A DNA stretch of 64,000 bases from an uncultured Phascolarctobacterium sp. (GTDB lineage Bacteria; Bacillota; Negativicutes; Acidaminococcales; Acidaminococcaceae), in assembly GCA_900541915.1 (NCBI GenBank), contig UQLS01000001.1, forward strand, positions 1 through 64,000, written 5' to 3'. A program made the position numbers and the translations under genes. The notes beneath the pieces are model-generated. The model did no database searches, was not told the origin of the DNA, and was given only the letters and a program-made list of their open reading frames with translations. Every line of letters begins with the position of its first letter. Positions within the stretch are counted from its first letter, which is position 1. Below, piece by piece: positions 44,990 to 52,140 of this stretch.

Positions 44990-45976
44990 ATGATGATGAC
45001 ATTATTAGAACAAGCTGGAGAAATGGGAGCTTCAGATGTTCATCTTACTGTTGGGAGTAAGCCGATGATGCGATTTCAGGGTAAGTTATCGCCGCTAGCC
45101 GATACTATTGTGACTGCTGCAGATATGGAAAGCTTTACCGCAGCAGTTTTGACAAAGCGCTTAAGCGCAGAATTTGAACGTATTGGAGAAGTAGATTTTG
45201 CTTATTCGTTAAATGATAATATCCGCTGTCGTATGAATTTTTTTCGTCAGTGCGGCAGTATTGCTGCTGCTATAAGGCTGATAGCGGTACAAATACCTAC
45301 TTGTGAGGAATTAGGCTTGCCGCAAACTGTAAGGGATTTTACTGCTCTGAAAAATGGACTTGTACTTATCACAGGGCCCACTGGCAGTGGCAAATCTACA
45401 ACCTTAGCAGCACTTATCAATAAGCTGAATGAGGAGCAAAGTATGCACATCCTTACGCTCGAAGACCCTGTAGAATACAAGCATGCAGCTAAGAAAAGTA
45501 TTATTAACCAGAGAGAAGTTGGCAGTGATACAAAATCCTTTGCTGCAGGCTTACGCAGTGCATTGCGGGAAGACCCGGATGTTATTATGGTAGGTGAATT
45601 GCGAGATAAAGAAACGATGAGTACTGCTCTGAAAGCAGCAGAGACAGGTCATTTAGTATTTGCAACATTGCATACTGGTGATGCAGTAACTACTGTGAGC
45701 AGGATTATAGATTTTTTTTCTGAAAATCAGCAGCAGATTAAAAGTCAACTGGCAGCATGCCTGCAGGGAATCGCTTGTCAGGAGCTGCTGCCTAATGCTT
45801 ATGGTAACGGCAGAGTAGCTGCCTTTGAGATAATGACGATGACACCTGCTTTGCGTAATTTGATTCGTGAAGGCAAAGTACACCAGCTGGAGTCTTTTAT
45901 TCAGACAGGAACACAGTATGGCATGATTACCAAGGCGGACTATATAAGAAAGTTACAGCAGGAAGGTAAAGTGTAG
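44990..45976 (+). CDS. pilT: Type IV pilus retraction ATPase PilT
   Basis: PilT powers pilus retraction. The 328-residue protein shows GASDVHLTVGSKPMMR near the start, Walker A GPTGSGKSTT, ILTLEDPVEY, Walker B DVIMVGELRDKETM and the His box FATLHTGDA. It has no zinc cysteines, unlike the PilB-like protein. Three overlapping ATGs at 44990, 44993 and 44996 are all possible starts; the SD is GAGAAGG. Twitching or DNA uptake are the usual roles; which applies is unknown here. Confidence 0.9.
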   Translation: MMMTLLEQAGEMGASDVHLTVGSKPMMRFQGKLSPLADTIVTAADMESFTAAVLTKRLSAEFERIGEVDFAYSLNDNIRCRMNFFRQCGSIAAAIRLIAVQIPTCEELGLPQTVRDFTALKNGLVLITGPTGSGKSTTLAALINKLNEEQSMHILTLEDPVEYKHAAKKSIINQREVGSDTKSFAAGLRSALREDPDVIMVGELRDKETMSTALKAAETGHLVFATLHTGDAVTTVSRIIDFFSENQQQIKSQLAACLQGIACQELLPNAYGNGRVAAFEIMTMTPALRNLIREGKVHQLESFIQTGTQYGMITKADYIRKLQQEGKV

Positions 45977-45980
45977 AAAT

Positions 45981-46017
45981 AAAAAAGAGGAAATTCGTTT
46001 GAATTTCCTCTTTTTTT
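45981..46017. terminator. Bidirectional terminator between pilT and the antiporter gene
   Basis: A stem of about 16 pairs AAAAAAGAGGAAATTC/GAATTTCCTCTTTTTT with loop GTTT has A and T flanks and serves both convergent genes. Confidence 0.94.
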
Positions 46018-46023
46018 ATAAAT

Positions 46024-48336
46024 TTAAAGAATTTCTTCACGTACCAAGGTGTTAATCATTTTCTGCTTGCCAAGCACCCAAAGCAGGTCACCTTTTTCAA
46101 ATACCAGTGAAACATTCGGATTTGTAATAATATAGGCACCGCGTTCAAGGCCTATTACCAGGCAATTCCATCTGTCACGTAAGTTGGCAGCTTTCATGGA
46201 CTTGCCTAAAATAGGAGAATGGCGGTCGATACTGATAGCGCAGGAAAGAAAATGGTCTTGCTCTGTGTTGGAGCTTTGCAGCATAAATTCACGTAGGCTG
46301 ACAGGTGTGTTTATTGGTTCAAGTTCTATGCGCTGGCTTTCTATAGCTGTACTTAGAAGCTTAAGCTGTGATGCAGTGCCTATGAGCAGCAGCTGAGAAT
46401 TTTCTTCCAGTACATGAGCGCCACCAGGCATATCATAAGTATGCTGTGGTGTAGTTACCTGTAAAATATTGCAGCCATATAATTCGCGGAAAGCAAGCTG
46501 GTTAAGCGATTTTCCAATCAGAGAAGAAGATTGCGGTACTTTACAGCTGACAAGCTGAAAATCCTGGTCGAAGCAGTTAAAGCAGCCATTATTGCTGTCT
46601 GCTGAATTTTCACGATGGCGGCGCATGTGTTTTTCGTTTAAGTTTACAAGAAAACGTGATTCAATACGCAGGTATTCACTGAGCAGCCAGTCGGAGGAAG
46701 AAATAAAATAGGAGAAGGCCAGAACTGCTAAGATGGAAAGCAGTGATTGCAGACCCATAATGGTATTAAAGATAAAGTAAAGAGAGCATGCAGAGGTCAG
46801 CATTTTAAAGAATACTAAAATAAGCAGCGGCAGATGGTTAGAGCGTTTTTTCAGCCACAGCACAGAAAATAATTCTGCATTGCCGGTTCTGTTTTGCAGT
46901 AAAGCACGTAAAATAGGAGCCATAACAGCTAAGGTAATGCCGCCAGCGATAAAGTTTGCTAGAGGTAATTGCAGTACATCAGCAAGGTATGGCAGCAGGT
47001 AAAAGTTTGCACCTAAAGCTATAGCAATAAGCAAGGTAACAAAAATTAACATTCTGATGAAATAACTGCGCAATAATTTGGACCAGTCAGCGTCTTCTTT
47101 AGCTTCTGCATTGTCATTATTAGTATAACGGCTGAGTGTATTTAAAACTTTTTCAGGCAGCAATCTGCTTACGGTATTGTAGGCAGGTTCAGAAGCCATA
47201 ATACAGAAAGGCGTTGTAAAAGTTGTTGTTACTGAAACGGCTACGATGATTGGATAAAGAAAATCGCTTGTAAGACCAAGTGAACTGCCCATGGAAGCAA
47301 GGATAAAGGAAAATTCGCCTACCTGAGTAAGGCTGAATCCACAGCGCATAGCAGTTTTCAAATCCTGACCGGAGGCAAGAACACCGGAAGTTGAGAAAAT
47401 AATTTGTCCGATAATAGTAACAAGGATAATGCACAGGATAGGTAGAGCGTATTCAATAAGGAGAGCCGGATTTACCAGCATACCTACAGATACAAAAAAG
47501 ACTGCGCCGAAAAGGTCCTTGAGAGGTTTAATGAGATGCTCGATATGTTCAGCATTGGGAGCTTCTGCAATAAGAGAGCCCATTATGAAAGCGCCAAGTG
47601 CAGAGGAAAACCCCATATTTGTAGCTAAAACGACCATTCCCAAGCATAAGCCTGTAGAAGCTACAATAAGAGTTTCATCGTTAACAAGATTACGAGTGCG
47701 TTTAAAGAATGTAGGAACAAGATACATGCCCAGTACGAACCACAGCACTAGGAAGAAGACAAGGCGCAGGATACTTTTTATAAGGTCAAGTGTAGAGATA
47801 TCGGCTGTAGCAGCAGCAAGTGTACTTATCATAACCATCATGACAATAGCGGCAATATCTTCGATAATTAAAATGCCCAGTACAATTGAGGCAAAACGTT
47901 CGTTTTTAACTTTTAAATCATCATAAGCTTTGATAATAATGATTGTAGACGACATGGTTAGCATGCAGCCAAGAAAAAGGCTGTCAACCTGGTTCCAGCC
48001 CAAAAGATTACCGCAGAGAAAACCTGCACCAAACATGCCGCCAAGAATAATAGTTACGGCAATAAAAGCGGTACTGCCTACACTTTTTAGTTTGTAGAAA
48101 CTAAATTCCAAACCAAGGGCGAACAGCAGAAAAATAACGCCGATTTCTGACCAGGTTTGGATATTGGCCGTATCCGAAATAGTGGGGAAAAAATTAAAAT
48201 GTGGGCCGGTAATAAAACCAGCGATGATATAGCCTAAGACGACAGGCTGATTGATTTTTTTGAATAAGATAGTGGTAAAACCTGCGACCAGCAGAATCAT
48301 TGCCAGGTCGATAATAATTTGTGGTAAGTGGGCCAT
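46024..48336 (-). CDS. CPA2 cation/proton antiporter with tandem RCK_C domains
   Basis: This 770-residue membrane protein has an N-terminal CPA2 (KefB/Na+-H+ exchanger) domain of about 12 helices (residues 10-385; PVVLGYIIAGFITGP, FSSALGAFIMGSLIAE, FTLTQVGEFSF-like). A second set of helices follows (about 420-560). The C-terminus has two RCK_C/TrkA_C-like modules (about 600-690 and 700-770) but I see no Rossmann RCK_N domain, so NAD(H) regulation is unlikely. I chose the start with AAGGAG 7 bases before it (48336). It probably exports K+ or Na+; it is a single-gene unit. Confidence 0.85.
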   Translation of the reverse strand: MAHLPQIIIDLAMILLVAGFTTILFKKINQPVVLGYIIAGFITGPHFNFFPTISDTANIQTWSEIGVIFLLFALGLEFSFYKLKSVGSTAFIAVTIILGGMFGAGFLCGNLLGWNQVDSLFLGCMLTMSSTIIIIKAYDDLKVKNERFASIVLGILIIEDIAAIVMMVMISTLAAATADISTLDLIKSILRLVFFLVLWFVLGMYLVPTFFKRTRNLVNDETLIVASTGLCLGMVVLATNMGFSSALGAFIMGSLIAEAPNAEHIEHLIKPLKDLFGAVFFVSVGMLVNPALLIEYALPILCIILVTIIGQIIFSTSGVLASGQDLKTAMRCGFSLTQVGEFSFILASMGSSLGLTSDFLYPIIVAVSVTTTFTTPFCIMASEPAYNTVSRLLPEKVLNTLSRYTNNDNAEAKEDADWSKLLRSYFIRMLIFVTLLIAIALGANFYLLPYLADVLQLPLANFIAGGITLAVMAPILRALLQNRTGNAELFSVLWLKKRSNHLPLLILVFFKMLTSACSLYFIFNTIMGLQSLLSILAVLAFSYFISSSDWLLSEYLRIESRFLVNLNEKHMRRHRENSADSNNGCFNCFDQDFQLVSCKVPQSSSLIGKSLNQLAFRELYGCNILQVTTPQHTYDMPGGAHVLEENSQLLLIGTASQLKLLSTAIESQRIELEPINTPVSLREFMLQSSNTEQDHFLSCAISIDRHSPILGKSMKAANLRDRWNCLVIGLERGAYIITNPNVSLVFEKGDLLWVLGKQKMINTLVREEIL

Positions 48337-48514
48337 TGAGGTACTCCTTCCTAAATAATTCAAGCATAACTAAGCTGCATTTTGATTTATTAAAGACAAA
48401 AACATAGAAATGTTGTATAATAATTATCTGTATGTGTTATTATACAGTATTTTGCGTGATGAAAATATGAATTTTATTTGTAGTCTAAATTTTATTCTAT
48501 TGGAGGTTTAAATA

Positions 48515-49381
48515 ATGGCTGAAGAGCTGGTTTTAATTAACGGTGAAATAATGCCTAAAAATGAGGCTTTTATTGATGTCGACGATCGTGGACATAATTT
48601 TGGTGACGGTGTATTTGAAATCGTTCCTGTCTATAACGGACGCTGCTTTGCTTTACTGCCGCATATGAATAATCTGTTTGAGTCTGTAATTCACAGCAAA
48701 ATTCCCGGCGTATACATGATTGAAGAGCTGGTAGAATTCCATGAGAATCTGTTGCAGGCTGCAGGTGTAAGCGACTGTGAAGTATATACTCAGGTTACTC
48801 GCGGCAGCGGTGCTTATGGTCTGGCTTATCCTGAGCAGTGCATTCCTAATCTGACGATGTTTATCGTGCCTGTTGATAGAAATGCTTTGGCAGAAAGACG
48901 CGAAAAAGGTGTAAATCTTATTACTGAAGAAGATATCCGCTGGCAGCACTGTGATATCAATACACTGAACAGAATGCCGGAAGCTATGGCTAAACAAAAA
49001 GCATTTATTTCTAATGCTTTTGATGCATTGTTTGTACGTGACAGTAAGATTACTGAAACTACAGAAGCAAGCTTCTTTATTTATAAAGATGGTATTTTGT
49101 GGACTCATCCGGAAAATAATTTTATTCATAAGAATATTACCAGAAAACTCTTGGTAGAAAGATTGGCTCATGATTTACAGCTGCAGGTTATCGAACGTGC
49201 TTTTGACAAAGAATTTGCGTTAAAAGCAGATGAAGCATTTATTTGCGGACCGCGCTGTGAATTTATGCCGGTTGTAAAAATTGACCGCGGTTTTATCGGT
49301 GATGGCAAGCCTGGTCAAATAGCTGCAGCATTACAAAAGGCGTATAAAGATTTTGTAGCTGTTGAATGTCCGGCTAAATAA
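48515..49381 (+). CDS. Class IV aminotransferase homologue lacking the PLP lysine
   Basis: This 288-residue protein aligns by eye with D-amino acid aminotransferase along its length: DVDDRGHNFGDGVFEIV, VTRGSGAYGLAYPE, HCDINTLNR, ITETTEASFFIYKDGILWTHP, NITRKLLVE. The family Lys that forms the Schiff base (DIKSLN in the Bacillus enzyme) is Asn149 (codon 48959-48961, AAT). The phosphate-binding positions are also altered: LKGITR to HKNITR and TSTTSE to CGPRCE. It is unlikely to be a normal transaminase; either a repurposed enzyme, a binding protein or a pseudoenzyme. The reading frame is intact, start after TTGGAGG. Confidence 0.87.
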   Translation: MAEELVLINGEIMPKNEAFIDVDDRGHNFGDGVFEIVPVYNGRCFALLPHMNNLFESVIHSKIPGVYMIEELVEFHENLLQAAGVSDCEVYTQVTRGSGAYGLAYPEQCIPNLTMFIVPVDRNALAERREKGVNLITEEDIRWQHCDINTLNRMPEAMAKQKAFISNAFDALFVRDSKITETTEASFFIYKDGILWTHPENNFIHKNITRKLLVERLAHDLQLQVIERAFDKEFALKADEAFICGPRCEFMPVVKIDRGFIGDGKPGQIAAALQKAYKDFVAVECPAK

Positions 49382-49385
49382 GAAG

Positions 49386-49889
49386 ATGCAGAATAAAAAA
49401 TTGGTGTTGGGAGCGCTGTTGATGGCTTTGACTGTTATTATGCAGTCTTTGCGTCTGGTTCTGCCGATGCCGCCTGTAGTAAGTACATTTATTATTGGTA
49501 CCTTGGTAAATATGATGCTTATCATTACCAGCAGAATCAGTGGATTTAAAGCAGCTGCATTACTAACAATATTACTGCCGCTGCTGGCGTATATGCAAGG
49601 CCAGTTATTATTACCCCTGCTGATACCAGTAGTGATAGCAGGCAACATGCTTTATGTAGTGCTTTTACGGCAAAAAAGAGTTTTTGTTTTTAATTATCTG
49701 CTTCCGCCTGCAGTTAAAGCGTTGCTTATGTATCTTGGTGCATATATCGTTTTATCTTTTCTGCAGCTGGAAAACAGTGTATTAGTAAAAAATATCTTAT
49801 TTGGGATGAGTGTACCGCAGTTTGTTACTGGATTGCTCGGAGTAGTAGCTGCTGAAAGAATATTGATAAAATTGAATAAAAGTTATTGA
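49386..49889 (+). CDS. Small polytopic membrane protein, ECF S-component-like
   Basis: This 167-residue protein has about five or six hydrophobic helices. The start KKLVLGALLMALTVIMQSLRLVLP resembles the first helix of ECF-transporter substrate-binding (S) components, and SGFKAAALLTILLPLLAYMQGQ the middle. S-components bind vitamins or nucleobase precursors and share an EcfAAT module encoded elsewhere. No substrate can be read. It starts at ATG 49386, four bases after the class IV gene stop (49381), with a weak SD (AAGAAG), and is likely co-transcribed with it. Confidence 0.5.
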   Translation: MQNKKLVLGALLMALTVIMQSLRLVLPMPPVVSTFIIGTLVNMMLIITSRISGFKAAALLTILLPLLAYMQGQLLLPLLIPVVIAGNMLYVVLLRQKRVFVFNYLLPPAVKALLMYLGAYIVLSFLQLENSVLVKNILFGMSVPQFVTGLLGVVAAERILIKLNKSY

Positions 49890-49903
49890 ATTTATTGTAT
49901 TTT

Positions 49904-49930
49904 GCGCTGCTGTAAAAGGCAGCGCTTTTT
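49904..49930 (+). terminator. Terminator after the S-component-like gene
   Basis: A perfect 7-bp stem GCGCTGC/GCAGCGC with an eight-base loop runs into TTTTT. Confidence 0.85.
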
Positions 49931-50036
49931 GATTATGTGAACTAAGTGTTAACAACTTAACAATTAAAACAAAAACAATTATTTTATGATATAATATAAA
50001 AGTAAAAATTTATCTAATGTACTGGGGGTATCAACG

Positions 50037-50921
50037 ATTTTAGAGTTTAAACCGGTAACTCTTGAGCAGAAAGAGTTATTTGAAAGTTACATGTCTAATC
50101 CGATGTATCGCGGCAGTGAATGTGCGTTTTCAAATCTTTTTGTATGGCGCGATTGCTATAATATTTACTGGTGTGTAGCACATGGATTTTTATTGATAAA
50201 AGTAAAACGTGATAATGTAGATTTCTTTTTACCGCCAATTGGGGGTGCTGATGAAGATTTGCCGCTGGTATTAGCGGAATTACGCGAATTTTCTCAGGGC
50301 AAGCCTTTTGAAATGCACGGTATTTACGAAATGACCAAGGAACGTTTGGCAAAGGTGCTTCCGGATGCTGAGTTTATTGAAGATAGAGATAACTGGGATT
50401 ATATTTATCTGCGTGAAAAATTAGCAACCTTGTCTGGAAGAAAATATCATGGTCAGAAAAATCATTACAATTCTTTTAAGAAAAATTATCCTGACTATGT
50501 ATATGAGCCTATTGACGGTAATAATATAGCTGAATGTCTTGGCTTTGGCGAACAATGGTGTGATGACAGGATTGCGGAAGATCCTTCACTTATTTGTGAA
50601 AAGTATGCTATCAGACAGGCGCTGACTAATTTTGACGCCTTGGGATTGCGCGGTGGTGCTATTCGTGTATATGGCAAGATAGAAGCTTTCAGCTTCGGCA
50701 AAAAGATTAATGATGATACGGCTGTTCTGCATGTAGAAAAAGCTAACCATGAAATTCGTGGCTTGTATACAGCTATTAACAAAGAGTTTGCTGAACATGC
50801 CTGGCAGGATGTTACCTACATCAACAGGGAAGAGGATATGGGACATGAGGGTCTGCGCAGAGCAAAAGAATCATATCATCCAGAGTTTATGATTAAAAAG
50901 TACAGCCTGCTTGTAAAATGA
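50037..50921 (+). CDS. DUF2156 protein (phosphatidylglycerol lysyltransferase-like), ATT start
   Basis: This protein (294 residues from 50037) matches DUF2156, related to the C-terminal aminoacyl-transferase part of MprF/LPG synthases and to FemX-like folds. Typical features are CAFSNLFVWRDCYNIYW, VDFFLPPIG, KNHYNSFKKNYPDY, GGAIRVYGKIEAFSFGKKIND and VTYINREEDMGHEGLRRAKESYHP. No ATG, GTG or TTG lies in frame near the SD (GGGGG, 50024-50028); the reading MLEFKPVTLEQKELFESYM starts at ATT 50037, eight bases on. Starting at ATG 50091 would lose 18 conserved-looking residues. A GNAT gene follows by 10 bases. The substrate is unknown. Confidence 0.75.
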   Translation: MLEFKPVTLEQKELFESYMSNPMYRGSECAFSNLFVWRDCYNIYWCVAHGFLLIKVKRDNVDFFLPPIGGADEDLPLVLAELREFSQGKPFEMHGIYEMTKERLAKVLPDAEFIEDRDNWDYIYLREKLATLSGRKYHGQKNHYNSFKKNYPDYVYEPIDGNNIAECLGFGEQWCDDRIAEDPSLICEKYAIRQALTNFDALGLRGGAIRVYGKIEAFSFGKKINDDTAVLHVEKANHEIRGLYTAINKEFAEHAWQDVTYINREEDMGHEGLRRAKESYHPEFMIKKYSLLVK

Positions 50922-50931
50922 GGAAACAGAA

Positions 50932-52107
50932 ATGATTTTTAAAATGGTGAATGAACAAAGGATTTCCCAGGTTATGCAATTATGGGACTATTCTTTTGAA
51001 AAAAAAGATGATCCGTTTTATCAATGGTATTTTAGTGAGTTTTGCTGTAAAAACAATATGGTCATAGGTGGTTTTGACGAGCAGGATAAATTGCTTAACA
51101 TGCTACATCTTAATCCATATATGCTGTGTGTAAGAGGATTTGAGCAGCTCACTCCTTATATTGTCGGTGTGGCTACTGCACCTGCAGCAAGAGGAAGTCA
51201 TCTGTTTGAACCGCTGTTAAAAACAACCTTTGATATCCTGCGCACGCAGCAGATACCATTTGTGCTGCTTATGCCTATTCATGCAGGTATCTATCAGCCA
51301 TATCAGTTTAGTTACTGCTATTTCAGACATAACTATACTATGGATTTGGCAAAATTGAAGCTTAAAGGCTTTAGCGTGGATTTAAAGGTAGAATATTTAC
51401 CTTTAAATAAGGAAATTTTAGCTGAAATTTATTATAATATTACTAAGCAGTGGAATGGTGTGCCGGTGCGCACTGATTTTCAGTGGGACAAGCTGCTGAA
51501 AGTGCATGCTTTGGAAAATATTCATTGTGCTGTATGTTATGAAAAAGATGTACCGGCAGGATATATGCTGTATAAGCTGCGGGATAAGACGTTTACTGTA
51601 GTAGAATTACTGGCACCTTCCCAAAAGGTGAAAAATCGTCTGTTTCAATATGCAGCACAGCATCTAAGTGAAGCAGATACATTTACTTGGTTGGCAGAGG
51701 ATTGGGATAAGACTTACCTGCATTTTGCAGACCAGCAGCTTAGCGGCAGCCTGCAGCCGTTTATGATGGCACGCTGTATCGATGCCCGGCTGGCTTTGTC
51801 CAAGCTTCCTGTTAATGAGCAGATACTTGATGGAAGTGTTAATCTGCTGCTTACAGATAATGTTATTGCAGGCAATAATCACCTGTTGCAACTGAGTGCT
51901 GTTAAAGGTAAAATTAATAGTATAAGCACTACAGAGCAGGAAGATGTCACAATGGATATGGCTGCATTTACGCAGATGTTTTTTGGTGCTTTTACTGCAA
52001 CTGAGCTTGCAGAAGCAGGGTTTATTGAAGCTGAAAACTCTGAAAAACTTGCTGTACTTGACAGTATGTTTCCAAAGTGTCGTAATTTTATTAACGAATA
52101 TTTTTAA
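50932..52107 (+). CDS. Eis-like GNAT N-acetyltransferase
   Basis: This 391-residue protein has an N-terminal GNAT domain with acetyl-CoA loop VGVATAPAARGSHLFEPLL, a second GNAT-like domain and a C-terminal SCP2-like domain (from about residue 285), the three-part layout of Eis proteins. Mycobacterial Eis acetylates aminoglycosides and a host phosphatase, but most Eis-like proteins have unknown substrates. It follows the DUF2156 gene after 10 bases; the pair is probably one operon. Confidence 0.8.
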   Translation: MIFKMVNEQRISQVMQLWDYSFEKKDDPFYQWYFSEFCCKNNMVIGGFDEQDKLLNMLHLNPYMLCVRGFEQLTPYIVGVATAPAARGSHLFEPLLKTTFDILRTQQIPFVLLMPIHAGIYQPYQFSYCYFRHNYTMDLAKLKLKGFSVDLKVEYLPLNKEILAEIYYNITKQWNGVPVRTDFQWDKLLKVHALENIHCAVCYEKDVPAGYMLYKLRDKTFTVVELLAPSQKVKNRLFQYAAQHLSEADTFTWLAEDWDKTYLHFADQQLSGSLQPFMMARCIDARLALSKLPVNEQILDGSVNLLLTDNVIAGNNHLLQLSAVKGKINSISTTEQEDVTMDMAAFTQMFFGAFTATELAEAGFIEAENSEKLAVLDSMFPKCRNFINEYF

Positions 52108-52140
52108 ATAACCTCAAATAAATTTGGGAGGCTGATGTTT

